64,000 nt of DNA from Batillaria attramentaria (Eukaryota > Mollusca > Gastropoda > Batillariidae). Positions 20,963 through 32,059 of this stretch are shown here, in pieces. The stretch covers positions 599,001 through 663,000 of the forward strand of contig JACVVK020000293.1 of assembly GCA_018292915.2 (NCBI GenBank), written 5' to 3'. A program made the position numbers and the translations under genes. The number at the start of each line of letters is the position of its first letter. Positions within the stretch are counted from its first letter, which is position 1. Under the pieces are notes generated by a model, which did no database searches, had not been told where the DNA came from, and was given only the letters and a program-made list of their open reading frames with translations.

Positions 20963-21938
20963 TGTGCAGTGGCTTGTTCTTTTTAACAAGTCTTACAATC
21001 AATATAGTGGGCAGGGCGGTAGGGCTCGCCGGGACTCTGAAGTGATATACGACTCTTCCTTTCTCTGACATTAGTGACAACGGCCAAATCCAGTACAGAG
21101 TCAATTGCGCCGAGGTTTTTCCCTGCCCCCCGCCCTGCCCCCCTAAAAAAAACAAACAAACAAAAAAACAAAAAAACAAAAAAAAAAAAACAGAGTAGCA
21201 ATGGGAACACTACTTGGATTTCGGTTTGTCGATGCCTGTAAAGAATAGGGGTGTTTCCAGTCTCAATCAGAAAACGATCATGGTGTTCACTAACACGTTC
21301 CTATAATCATGATGAAGAAGACGTGTCTGCTCACATTTCAAACACATGGCTTTACTTGGGAGCAAGTTTCATTGCCAGAATACAAGCTACAGAAAAAACA
21401 AAACAAACAAAAACGCCTATCCGTGAGTAGTTCTGATTTGGATAAAGCGTATTTCAAGCGCTCTCCGGCAGTTAGCTAATGTTACGGCGGCAACGGGGCA
21501 CCGTGTAATTTGCTGCAGCGTGTACAAATGCGTTTTTGCGGACTTGTGTAGCGTTGCGCAGTGCAGAAGATATAAAATGGCAACATTCAAGGACAGAGCC
21601 GGCTGTTTTTGTTGCCCCCCCCCCCTCCTCTCTCTCTCTCTCTCTCTGTTTTTGTGTGTGTGTCTTTATACCGGAGTCTAATGGGTGTATCGTTCAATTT
21701 TTTTTTTTTAATGTTGAAGTGAAAGTACGCAATTGATTACTTGAGAAGTGTGACTACACCACCAGTATGCTACTACTGCCGTGTTACTACTATTATGACT
21801 TAATTACTACTCAGTACTACTACTACTACTACCACTACTACGTCCACTACGTTTACCACTACTAATCTTAAGAATAATAAAAAGAAATGGGCACTTGAAC
21901 ATCCCCTATCTTCCGTACTCAGCTAACCGGTTTATTTT

Positions 21939-22040
21939 AAACATAAACATAACTCCATATGTGTAAGCATTAGGAATTTCTTGTGGGTTAAAAACATTCC
22001 TAATGTTTACGCATATGATAATAAAGTCATGTTTATGTTT
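21939..22040. repeat. Fold-back element
   Basis: The left arm AACATAAACAT...CATATGTGTAAGCATTAGGAAT pairs with the right arm ATTCCTAATGTTTACGCATATG...ATGTTTATGTT. Arms are about 40 bp and imperfect, with a short loop. It is a MITE or hairpin-RNA candidate. Confidence 0.55.
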
Positions 22041-22049
22041 GTTGGTAAT

Positions 22050-23866
22050 CACTCCATAGCCGTGTTCACTGCTTGTAACACATTTTGCCAACTCACAGAA
22101 GATCAAACCAATTTCAGCCTTTCTTATTTATTTAAATTCATTTAGAGGTGTTCTTGTGACAGAGAACCGAGATACGCTATCGCAAAAAAAAAAAAAAAAA
22201 AAAAAAATGATATCCACGATGACTGAGTGTCCAGTGAGATTTTTAAAATATTCTCCACCAAGCTCGGGCAGCCACTTAACTTTGTACTTAGTGAATTAAG
22301 TATTTGAGTTAGTGTCGTTATTAAACACCAACACGTCCCTAATCACTATAGCGGAGAATGGTCAAGTCAGTCCAGTCACATCCAACCCGACCTAGTGAAC
22401 TGTACAGTGTCATCATCAGACAACACCCAACACGATCCCTCAGGTACTAAAACCCATTATACCACCACTCCGCAACACCCCACTCCGCAACACCCTAGCA
22501 CTTGTCAATGGTAGGGTGTCTTAGGAGCCAGTCACGTTCAGTACGTGTCCAACTCTCTGCTCAGTATCCCTGGGAACAAATCCCCATGTACCACGATCCC
22601 CCTGGCGTTAACACCCAATATACCACCGCCCCAGGACTGGGCAAATCAGGCGCTATGGAGTGGCAGGCTACGCGCCGGGTATTAGGTGAACAAACATCTG
22701 ATACACACCGATTGAGAGGCAATAAAACACCAGATGGCCAAGCCTTGAGAGGCAATAACCAACCACTGCTCCATGAGCTGATAAAGAAAGCCGGCTTTGT
22801 TTGTTGCGATACATACAGACTGAAAATACAACCCCACAGAACCTCAGCTATTTTCTTTGAAAGTGTGAGGTCGGAGGCTCAATACTGTTCGTTCGCTTGT
22901 TACTTAACTTTTATTGATTTTTTTTTTGGTCAGTAGTCTGATAATAAAAAAAATGCTTCTCTTCCACACCCCCCCTCCCACCCCAAAAAAGAATAAAGTA
23001 AAAAATAAAATAAAATAAATAAAACAAACAAACAAACAACGACAACAATAACAATAACAATAACAATAACAATAACAAACAAAACAAAACAAAACAAAAC
23101 AAAACAAAACAACCAAAAACTAAAAACCAAACCCAAAACCAAAACCAAAAAACAAAAATCAAAACTAACAAAACACAAAAAAGAACAAACAAACAAGTAA
23201 ACAACAACAACAACAACAACATAATCAACCAACCAACCAGCAAACAAAAAGCAACAACTGTTTTCTGACTGACTACGAACGGTTGCCCTAAAGAGGTCTC
23301 TACTCCTGTAAATAGTACTATAATTACATTTACTTTTGTCGGACTGTGTCGTTCACGATGTGCTGAGTAAGACAGGCGTATTGATCGAAGGGAAGTAATC
23401 TCCCGGAGATTTGAATTACCCAATCCGGCGCGTATTTTTAGCCACGACACGGGCAGTTTATCACTAACGACAAGTTTATCAGTGCTACATTATGCTGTCG
23501 GACGCGCGCTAGCAAATTTGACACTATATTTATGGATGTCTTAATTTAAACGTTAACTTTGTAAAGAAATTTTGTAATGAGATTGCAAAAAATTGCCCAT
23601 AATTGTAGCGACACTGCTACGGCTCAGAGTTTGGAAATGCGTGCGTTGACGAAAGACGACTTTGTCACCATCATCATCGGCAGTGCTGTATGGCACTACG
23701 TATTTGTATAATTTTCTGGAGGGTGGACATCATGTCCACCGCTGATAACTAAAAGTGAAAATTTGAATACATCAAAAACAAACATGAAAAGAAAATAATA
23801 ATAATAGTAATGAAAATAATAATAAACGCCTAAAATGAAAATATTAAAAAAAGCCTAAAGCGCGCG

Positions 23867-23934
<68 letters not shown>

Positions 23935-24224
23935 GCTGGCGCATCGCCAGAAAGCCGCTAGAATTTTTATTTATTTATTTATTTTTATTTTCTAAGAAAC
24001 TGTGAGGCTGTGCACAGTCTTGTCATATTTACGCACTTTCAACGCTTATGGAGCCCCGGTCAAACCCACACTTGAGCCAGAGTTCATCTCAGTGTGTTTT
24101 GGGAAACCGGCCGAGAAACATCCCTGTGTTTTAGGTCTTTCAGATCAGCTTTGTGCTGTAATCAGATTTGTTTTGTCCGGTGTTTTGATAGAGCACTCTG
24201 ACTACGTTCAGTTTGTGAAGCGTT
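22050..24224. other. Intergenic stretch, A-rich simple repeats
   Basis: It contains A runs, AAAAC/AATAAC/AACAAC repeats (22980-23260), a CGCG/AC microsatellite (23862-23932) and TTTA repeats near 23969. A frame at 24.0-24.24 kb precedes a SINE fragment but has no recognised family. Confidence 0.45.
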
Positions 24225-24225
24225 G

Positions 24226-24470
24226 CTGTCAGCCCACAAAATTAAAAATAAATGCAACCCCAAAATCCGAAACTTCCATACTTGAGCTGATTTTTTTCTC
24301 ACCTCGTGATTGTAATGTGCTGTTCTCCGGTGTGTGAGTGAATGCGCGTGATTTGTGTGAGCGTGAGTGAATGCGCGAGATTTGTGTGAGCGTGCGTATT
24401 GGGTTCAGCTCGCGTCGATATGAGCCTAGAAATTGGGAAAAGCGCCTCTATATTATTATTATTATTTAGA
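24226..24470 (+). repeat. SINE family S2, 5'-truncated copy
   Basis: It begins at CAGCCCACAAAATTAAAAAT and continues through CGTGATTGTAATGTGCTGTT and GGGTTCAGCTCGCG to an ATT tail. The segment GTGAATGCGCG.GATTTGTGTG is duplicated inside it. Confidence 0.7.
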
Positions 24471-24589
24471 GAAAATAGAGAAAAGTCAAAGACATTACTT
24501 TTTCTCCTACGCTACCTGTTGCATTATTTGAGATGGTGGGGGACGAGAGAGTGGGGGGGGGGGGGGGGAGGGGAGTGGGTGGGGGGAGG

Positions 24590-24795
24590 GTGGGGGGTGG
24601 ATGTCGAAAAGGCTGGTTTTTCGGTTTCAGTGAACGTCCATCTTCACCACAATTTATTCGGGTGATACATGCACCGAAGACGGCCGGGCAACGAGGAAAC
24701 AGGCAGTACAAATTTTTTCCCCAAACCGGGATTCAAACTCACAACACGAGTACTGACAGTCCAACGCCAGCTCGACTATCAAGGTCCCAGTACCC
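24590..24795 (-). repeat. SINE family S1, diverged copy
   Basis: Landmarks in reverse orientation are AACGTCCATCTTCACCAC, GGGTGATA, GGGCAACGAGGAAA and AACCGGGATTCAAACTC. Divergence is higher than in other copies. Confidence 0.5.
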
Positions 24796-25138
24796 CGCGT
24801 CAGAAAAACAAAAATCAAAAAAAAAATCCAACAAACAATTTATACGTTTTCGCAGCGTCTCAAATTGTAGCAGACTCTCTCGTTGTTTTCTGTAATCAGT
24901 CGTGCGTTTTTCAAAACCTACGTAAACGTTTTATCTTTCGAGTGCGCAGATACGAATTGTGATGAAAACACCGGAAGTGCGAGGGTTCGGCAATGTCAAG
25001 GTCACAGTCGCCCCATATCAGCGGTTCAACAACAAGCACGTGCACGCGTTCCCATGGTGAGGCACGTGACATAGGTCATGTGAGGAGAGGCGAGTCACAC
25101 TAGATCACAATACCCCCTTGGCATTATGCATTGTTCAC

Positions 25139-25264
25139 TGACAGACGCGCACAGCCGTGTCAAATTCAACAGCCGCCATGTTATGCCAGATATAGATGTC
25201 GGACAGACGCGCACAGCCGTGTCAAATTCAACAGCCGCCATGTTATGCCAGATATAGATGTCGG
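25139..25264. repeat. 62-bp tandem duplication
   Basis: ACAGACGCGCACAGCCGTGT starts at 25141 and again at 25203, and the two 62-bp units look identical, indicating a recent duplication. Confidence 0.85.
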
Positions 25265-25444
25265 AGGGCTGTGTGATTTCAGTCAGCTGTGTCAGGAGCT
25301 GAGGTCTGATCTCAGTGAAAAGATCACTGGCTTGAAGATTTAGCGATATAAGTGCGCCGCGTATTTTATGGCGATACATGTAGTAATAATACATGGCTTT
25401 TATAGAGCGCCGTTCTCCAACTTCCAATGACTCACTGCGCTTAA

Positions 25445-25445
<1 letters not shown>

Positions 25446-25531
<86 letters not shown>

Positions 25532-25540
25532 GCGCGCGCG
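25446..25540. repeat. AC/CG microsatellite
   Basis: About 80 bp AC followed by CGCG repeats, adjoining the TTTTATAGAGCGCC repeat at 25386. Confidence 0.95.
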
Positions 25541-25649
25541 CTATTTACATCCCCTCGGCTTACATACAATTTGACAGTGCAACGAACTCATGATGCACAC
25601 AGACAGAGGTTTTATGTTAACATATTTGTTCGCGTCTTCTCATACTTTT

Positions 25650-25687
25650 GTTTTGTTTTGTTTTGTTTTGTTTTGTGTTGTGTTGTG

Positions 25688-25769
<82 letters not shown>
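25650..25769. repeat. TTTTG and GT microsatellite
   Basis: TTTTG units grade into TGTTG and then about 80 bp of GT repeats. Confidence 0.95.
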
Positions 25770-25916
25770 ATGGGCGGTGGGGGAGGGAGGGGGGAGGGGT
25801 GTTAGGCGTTGCTATACAGCACTCAAATATAAGGCAAAAATTGAAGAGCAGCAGCACAGTTACATGTTACATTTTTTTTTTTTTTAAGTTTCGGTTTTTC
25901 GCACACTTAGTCGTTA

Positions 25917-25983
25917 GTGAGTGAGTGAGTGAATTTTTGAGGCTTTAATCGCCGCGCAAGCCACAAAGACTTATTCGCGGCTA
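25917..25983 (-). mobile_element. Tiny stem-loop retroelement, copy m2
   Basis: The 67-bp insert is flanked by identical TTAGTCGTTA (25907-25916 and 25984-25993). Read on the minus strand it begins AGCCGCGAATAAGTCTTTGT, continues GGCTTGCGCGGCGATTAAAG, and ends in ACTC repeats. Its 5' end coincides with that of copy m1, arguing for a defined unit of about 65 bp. Confidence 0.7.
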
Positions 25984-26054
25984 TTAGTCGTTAAGTAGTT
26001 ATCGCATGCGGCTATTGGTATTGTATAGATGTTATTTTGTTTTCCAGCAAAACG

Positions 26055-26096
26055 TGCTTGCGCGGCGTAAAGCCCTAAAAAACTAACTAACTAACT
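26055..26096 (+). mobile_element. Tiny stem-loop retroelement, copy m3 (5'-truncated)
   Basis: The 42-bp insert TGCTTGCGCGGCGTAAAGCC...CTAAAAAACTAACTAACTAACT is flanked by CCAGCAAAACG (26044-26054 and 26097-26107). It has the same 3' half as m1 and m2, with an AACT tail. Confidence 0.7.
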
Positions 26097-26857
26097 CCAG
26101 CAAAACGGACACTGTCGTTTCTCACTTGGGATTATTAATACATTATCTTATCTGATCCTGTTTGTTCGTCTTGCCAAGGCCGGACTCAGTCACTCAGTTT
26201 CAGGCGGAACACCAGTTGACTTCCTTCGCTAGCTGGGCACGTGGACTGTTATCACATTATGACACACAGAACACGGCGCGTCCCATGATAATGACATCAT
26301 CCTTCTGCTGTAACAGTTACAAGAAACTGCTTTGTCGGAAACAGTTGAATCCCATACTTAAGCACCTACCGTCAGCCGGATATGACACTGGAGGCCGGGG
26401 AGGAGGGGAGGGGGGGGGCACGAACGGTTGACACAAAAACTGAAAAAAAAACTACAACAAGGGGGAAGGGGGGGGGAGGGGGGTCGTGATGTTAAATTGC
26501 TCCTCGATGCAAAAACCAACAACAGGGTGTGGGGGAGGGTGGGAAATACAAGCTCTCGTTTCTTCATTTTCTTGGTCTTCTCTTTTCTTCTTCTTTTCTT
26601 TCAGCTTTTTTTTTCTTCTTTTTTCTCTCTCTCCTCCTTTCTTGTCCACAGGAGTTCAGAAAGAAAAGAGAAAGTTTTCCCAAATGAAAAACAAACAAAC
26701 AAACAAACAAACAAGACAAACAAAAATCCAAACAAACAAAAAACAATCAGACGTCACAGTCATACGTTATTATTATTGTTGTTGTTGTTTTCATGCAAAA
26801 CCACCGAAATGGCAAGGGAATGAGTACTGTATTTTTAGTGCACAGAGTCAAACTGTA

Positions 26858-27006
26858 ACCAAAGTATCCTTGTGAAATGAGGGTTTGTCAGCTGGTTCAT
26901 CTACAAACCAAAGTATCCTTGTGAAATGAGGGTTTGTCAGCTGGTTCATCTACAAACCAAAGTATCCTTGTGAAATGAGGGTTTGTCAGCTGGTTCATCT
27001 ACAAAC
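26858..27006. repeat. 49-bp tandem repeat, three units
   Basis: Units start at 26858, 26907 and 26956 with ACCAAAGTATCCTTGTGAAA and continue TGAGGGTTTGTCAGCTGGTT. They are near-identical. Confidence 0.9.
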
Positions 27007-27359
27007 CTCACAACGACAGTTATTCTGACTCAGTCGTGGAACAGATTCAGGTAGCAAGCACCACAAGGGACCAACTACCATTATAACTACCATTATCCGA
27101 TCAGGATTACACTGTCTAACTTTTTCAATAGCACTTGCGAGCACCAGTTTTACATATTGACAACCAGCAGGGATTTCTCAAGCACCCGTCTCCAACATGT
27201 AATGGTAAAAGGGCATAAGTACCTTTCAAATCCATGGCGCTTAGGCACTTCTACCGAGCGACGGTAGATCTCTTTCGACACGCGAGACTGGGGTCGGACT
27301 GTTTCACTGAGTTCTTACTTACACAATATTAATTGCATTTTAGTAGTGTCGAATTCAGT

Positions 27360-27668
27360 GTCTGTGATCCACTTACTTTTAGCTGCTCGTCGCAGACATC
27401 CGCAGTCTGAATGGTTCGTTACATGGGAGATGTTCAGTGGAGATGACATAATCAGTGACGTCAACCTTTTCCGTGCCTCTTTTCACACGCAAGAGCCAAA
27501 ACAAATGACGTCGTGAAGTAAGCCTAGCATGTTTACGTCACTTACTTTTTGACGTATGTGAGGTTCTACACAGGTACAATCAGTTTGACTGGAATACACT
27601 CTTGCAACAAAGTCGTTCCCCTTCGACATGGTTAATTCCCTCAGACATGACTGACACGAGTGGTGTCT
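27360..27668. repeat. Low-copy repeat shared with 0.59-1.03 kb
   Basis: GACGTATGTGAGGTTCTACA and AAAGTCGTTCCCCTTCGACA match the block near 910-975 in the same orientation. Confidence 0.45.
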
Positions 27669-27676
27669 AGGTAAAC

Positions 27677-27985
27677 CACAGACCTAAAAAAAGATAGACC
27701 CCCTGTGGTGCTGGAATTGTGACGCCGCCGCGCGCCATGTTGCGAGTACCTGGAAGTGCCAGACGCTATCAGCTGCTTACATAGCGCGCATAGCATTGGT
27801 GCGCTTTATCTTACGTCACATTTCTGATGACGTCTTTCTAAAGAACTTTGTATTTCGACTGAACGAGGCGTCCTGTACACAGAGCCTCTTGAGTTCTGGT
27901 ATTCCCAAGATGGCCGCGATAGCGACACTCGCAAGCAGTGGTGGCAGCGTGCGGCGGTGGGTCTATCTTTTTTTTTAGGTCTGTG
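27677..27985. mobile_element. hAT-like MITE
   Basis: A 309-bp element is bounded by terminal inverted repeats starting CACAGACCTAAAAAAAGATA (left) and ending TTTTTTTTAGGTCTGTG (right). It is flanked by an exact 8-bp duplication AGGTAAAC at 27669-27676 and 27986-27993. Eight-bp target duplications are characteristic of hAT transposons. It encodes no transposase. Confidence 0.75.
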
Positions 27986-28130
27986 AGGTAAACGTAGCCA
28001 GGACCGACCCTCTCCTGAAATCCAAGATGTGACTTCCCCGATCACTCATGGGTTACCCGAACTAAGGTAAACTCGGCTGCTTGGTTTATTAACTGCGAAT
28101 GTGCTAGGTTCAAGTGTGATTGCCGAGCCG

Positions 28131-28205
<75 letters not shown>
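28131..28205. repeat. GT microsatellite
   Basis: About 73 bp of GT repeats upstream of the 28.4-kb first exon. Confidence 0.95.
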
Positions 28206-28206
<1 letters not shown>

Positions 28207-28406
28207 CGTAATGTACATACAGAAACAGGCTGCGGAATGACGTGAATTATTTGTCGTAGAATTACGTCCAAACAAAAACTGAGAAAATTGCACCATACCG
28301 TTATTTCGCTTGTCCCCTCACCCGAACCACATATTAACAGCTCAACTGAATTTACTGAGTCGCCATTTTGTGTTTTGTTTTTCAAGACAGCGCGGGTACG
28401 GACGTG

Positions 28407-28466
28407 ATGTCTTGTATTCCCTACATCTTCATCCTGGCCGTTGTGCTGTTCCAATGTTTGCCACAT
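28407..28466 (+). pseudogene. Ig-like family exon 1 without a donor
   Basis: It reads M-S-C-I-P-Y-I-F-I-L-A-V-V-L-F-Q-C-L-P-H, nearly identical to exon 1A and to gene C exon 1. The expected G|GTAAGT is replaced by ACATAAGT, so no canonical donor exists. The flank CAGCTCAACTGA upstream and GTTCATTTTTAG downstream are shared with the 12.3-kb locus. A possible exon-2 remnant lies at 30697. Confidence 0.55.
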
Positions 28467-28621
28467 AAGTTGTTGATCCGTTTTTCTTCCTTTTACCTCT
28501 ATTCCTGGATTCCTCCAAACAAGTAGTCGTGAACAGGGTTCATTTTTAGTCAAAATGCCTCCTCTTACGAGTCCATTGTTCCAAACTCAAAGATCGACCT
28601 GGATTTCTTACGATGACAAAT

Positions 28622-28727
28622 GATCAAACAAACAAACAAACAAACAAACAAACAAACAAACAAACAAACAAACAAACAAACAAACAAACAAACAAACAAA
28701 CAAACAAACAAACAAACAAACAAACAT
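28622..28727. repeat. AAAC tetranucleotide repeat
   Basis: About 26 perfect AAAC units. Confidence 0.95.
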
Positions 28728-29036
28728 CTGGCTTTTGAGGGTCGTGGTTGTCAAGATATGGATCAAATTGTGAGAGGCACCAAAAGATTGGCAGTTTTAG
28801 CAAAACGCTGTTCTTGCAAGATTGCGGTCGCCTGTCTGAAACTTTCATGGTCTCGAAAATGTTCACTGCTGATTCACAGAAAAGCGAAACAATGTCTCTC
28901 CTTACCAGTTTAACGAGAGTCATGGTTTTCCGCCATTTTTCTTATCTGTGTTGTTGTCGTTGTTGCTGTTGTTGTTAAATAATTTATTTATTTTTGTAGA
29001 CGTTGTAGTTATTATGAACCAGGGACGTCCAGTTCG

Positions 29037-29131
<95 letters not shown>
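29037..29131. repeat. GT microsatellite
   Basis: About 94 bp of GT repeats. Confidence 0.95.
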
Positions 29132-29133
<2 letters not shown>

Positions 29134-30284
29134 GGCAGACATCTCCAAAACCACCTCGCTGAAGGGCTTGGTACTTTGAGATGAAATGGGCAGTCACTTT
29201 CTCCAGAGGTACTTCTCACGATTTTTCTCTTGTCGCATTTTTAGAAGAGCTATCGCCCGTTTAAAGAAATCAGTCATGACACGTTTTCGGATGAAAAAGT
29301 TGTTCAAATGACTTCTTTTTCTAGAACTTGGAAGTTCATCCAATTATACTAGCAGAGCTCTGACAGATTTTGTGTTAAACATAAATCTGTGGTAGGGCCG
29401 GTTTTCATATAAAGCCAATTATCGATGGAAAAACTTCAAATAAATCATCATCCTGGCATTTTTGTCAAGTGTGAAAACTGTGCATATGACAGAAACTACT
29501 GCACTGTTATAGCTTTAGTATTAAGAAGAAAATACCTTTCAGCTAAGCGTTTTTATTTTTTCTCATGTTTCTGAGAGAAGTACTTGTCCAAAGAGTTCCA
29601 GTCTTGCGATTTCGTAAGTACAATCCAAGGTATTCAAGTCCATGTTTCACCAGCCCTCAAGATCTCCCTTATTTTATTTTATTTTATTTTATTTTATTTT
29701 ATTTTATTTTTCAGCCACTCAGGGAAGTCACAACTGACACCAACAGGAAAATCACAAGACACAAACCATTTTCCAACGCTTAGACCAAGGCCGCAATCTA
29801 AACAGTCCGATTCATCTGACTGAGAAACGGCCCAGGAGGCGTATTTTAGGCTCGTTTCGATACGTACATTGTTTCGGCTCATGTTTTCTTTGAAACTTTC
29901 ACCGGCTGATACCGAGATTGTCAGTCCGCTTACAGTTTAAGTGAAGCCAGTAGTTTACAATTATTTATATTCCCGACATATCACCAAACAAACAAATTTC
30001 AAAACAATATCCCCAAAACTGATTCGTTGGCTATTACTGAATCACCAAACGAACTATAACACATCTCCGGGACAGTCTTTGACGCACTGGGTACATTCAC
30101 ACGTATATTCGCGACACATTTTTGGCACATTGGAAGTATCTTCTCCTAAGAATGCAAGTTATTTTAGGGCGACCCCAACTATATTTGTTCGAAAATGGAC
30201 GGTCAGCTACGCATGTTTCTCAGTCTTCAGATTTGCTTTTACCCAAATAATTATGTTCAAAACAGTGTGCCTATCTCTACACAT
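29132..30284. other. Intergenic stretch between Ig-like copies, nothing recognised
   Basis: It holds a TTTTA repeat at about 29671-29712 and AT-rich unique-looking DNA. Open frames at 29.57-29.82 and 29.94-30.37 kb have no recognised family; the end of the second overlaps a LINE fragment. Confidence 0.4.
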
Positions 30285-30297
30285 ATTGTACGAAGGA

Positions 30298-30418
30298 GCT
30301 GCGAGACTCCGGCCTGACATGGGAGGAGGCCAAGACCTGCTCCAGGGACAGAGTGAGATGGAGGAGAGCTGTTGAGGCCCTATGCTTCTCTAGGAGCCAA
30401 AAGGACTAAACGACGACG
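30298..30418 (+). mobile_element. 121-bp 5'-truncated LINE insertion
   Basis: It is flanked by exact 13-bp ATTGTACGAAGGA (30285-30297 and 30419-30431). Inside, the plus frame reads L-T-W-E-E-A-K-T-C-S-R-D-R-V-R-W-R-R-A-V, then E-A-L-C-F-S-R-S-Q-K-D and a stop. This resembles the C-terminal R-W-x-x-x-V-x-A-L-C ending of non-LTR retrotransposon polyproteins (RTE-like is my best guess). The 3' tail is ACG repeats. Confidence 0.7.
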
Positions 30419-30547
30419 ATTGTACGAAGGATTTCGCATAGTGTTTTGCCGTAGCGTGAAGCAGAAATTGTGTAACTGGAGACTGGCGGAAAACGTGCGT
30501 GCTTGATCGTCCATTTTCAAACAAATGTTTTGGATTTACTCGTTATT

Positions 30548-30566
30548 ATATTTATTTATTTATTTA

Positions 30567-30597
<31 letters not shown>

Positions 30598-30614
30598 TTT
30601 GGGGGGGGGGGGGG
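30548..30614. repeat. TTTA repeat and G run
   Basis: TTTA units run into T and then about 14 G. Confidence 0.9.
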
Positions 30615-30696
30615 CGGGGTCTACATCTGTACTGACAGTCACTTTTCATTCAATAAGATGTCAAGTTTCTCTCTCACAAACCCTTTTATTTTTCAG

Positions 30697-30745
30697 ACAA
30701 GACGGCAGGAGACTCGCAGCCGGGGGAACTTAAAAATTACTAGTG
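30697..30745 (+). pseudogene. Possible Ig-like exon 2 remnant
   Basis: TTATTTTTCAG|ACAAGACGGCAGG resembles the gene C exon 2 start TTTTTTTCAG|ACAAGGCGACAGG. In the expected phase the frame reads D-K-T-A-G-D-S and soon hits a stop, and homology is lost after about 15 bp. It would belong to the dead first exon at 28.4 kb. Confidence 0.3.
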
Positions 30746-30884
30746 CACAATTCGGTCTTTCAAAATTTCGCGCCAAGCAAAGGCTTCGTCGATCCGATAG
30801 AAGAGTTCAAAGTTTTTTCCCACACACAAATGTTCTTTTTCAGACAATGCGATCGGAGGCACCATAATTATATGTGTGATGCAG

Positions 30885-31110
30885 AAGTTTGTCGCTAACG
30901 GCATAGACACACCCAAGCGCGTTCCGGTGCACCATGTACGTCAGTAAAGATGACGTAATTTTCCCTATGTCTTTGTCAAAGTTAGACTTGCATCATTGTC
31001 TGCGGAGAATGCAAGCGACGTGCGTTTGTGCCACAAAAAGTTATCTTTGAACGTAGAGAAACCAGCCCTTCTTATAACGTTGTTGACATTACTATGGAAA
31101 CAGCATGGAA
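30885..31110 (+). repeat. Interspersed element R, copy R3 (5'-truncated)
   Basis: It shares GCGTTCCGGTGCACCATG, GTTAGACTTGCATCATTGTC, GCGACGTGCGTTTGTGCCAC and the diverged terminal hairpin near 31079-31108 with R1 and R2. It lies about 100 bp upstream of gene C exon 1 and so may form part of its promoter region. Confidence 0.6.
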
Positions 31111-31216
31111 AGATCGCAGATTGACGTGCAGTATCTGACGTCGACAGATGAATTGCAGGAAATAACAACGCACGAGTCTACTGACCGAAAATTACGTGAC
31201 TGGCCACTTGGATGCA

Positions 31217-31277
31217 ATGTCTTGCATTCCCTACAACTTCATTCTGGCTGTGGTACCGTTCCACTGTCTGCTATTCG
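31217..31277 (+). CDS. Gene C exon 1, signal peptide
   Basis: M-S-C-I-P-Y-N-F-I-L-A-V-V-P-F-H-C-L-L-F, 61 nt, donor TTCG|GTAAGT, phase 1. Same length, phase and most residues as exon 1A on the minus strand. Confidence 0.65.
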
Positions 31278-31394
31278 GTAAGTTAAAGAGTTTTTATTTA
31301 TTTATTTATTTATTTTTTTTTGCTGCCCCAACTCTTTTTGCTAGCTCCGGCCAGTGGTGTTCCTCCCAGGTAATGGGTGGAATCCACGGGGAGC

Positions 31395-31822
31395 TCGAAA
31401 GCTGGGGCAATTTTTTTTATTATGCATGAGGATGGAGATGAGGATGATGGTAAGATGATGCCATGGAGGTCCGTGTGGTTTGGGACTGCGGGACGGGGTC
31501 GCATTCCACGCTTCCTGTCATAAATATCCCGGCGTTCACCAGACCCGGGAACTACGGCACCTGCGGTGCCGGCCGTGTAATCATCCACATCATAAGACGT
31601 GTCATACCAAGGGAAGCACCCCAAAAGTCGCACCCGTGATTGGCCGTGAAGTGGGTGAAGCTCGGCTGTGTGGCAACAGCCTCCCCATTGGGCCCATAGC
31701 ACACCCGCTCTGGGTAGGAGCCAACCTTGGTAGGAAAAATCCCGCTTATCTAGGCTGGGATTCGAACCTGGGTCTCCCGGTCCATGGTCCGAAGTGGTAA
31801 CCACTATATTACGGGGGACGGT
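31395..31822 (-). repeat. SINE family S3 copy
   Basis: Read on the minus strand it starts at a tRNA-like head (GGTTACCACTTCGGACCATG region, B-box GGTTCGAATCCCAGC) and ends in a GAT/GGATG-rich tail on the left. The body includes CCCATTGGGCCCATAGCACA in plus orientation. Located in intron 1 of gene C. The open frames across it are incidental. Confidence 0.65.
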
Positions 31823-32059
31823 AATTAAAGAGACTGGTTTTACCTCTTTTCGCGAGTGTCCACAAATGAGTTCTTGTAAATAGGATTTGAAGTTCACAGA
31901 TCGACCTGGGTATGAAGAGAGGAAGGAGAGGGGGGTGGGGGGGGGGGAGGGTTAACTTGAACGGCACAATAAGTTCTTATACTAGAGGAAGAACTCAAGC
32001 TTGTTTCAGACAGACAATTTCAGTTTTTGTTTTTCTTTTTCTTCCATATTTTTTTTCAG

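Noticed and set aside
22904..23450. 179-residue hydrophobic reverse frame resembling a membrane protein
   Set aside because: The hydrophobic part comes from AAAAC/AATAAC simple repeats read in reverse.
26428..26875. Overlapping forward frames of about 130 residues
   Set aside because: Composition follows CT/A-rich low-complexity DNA with AAAC repeats; no splice or family evidence.
31310..31897. 195-residue reverse frame and 106-residue forward frame
   Set aside because: They lie across SINE family S3; no splice or family support.
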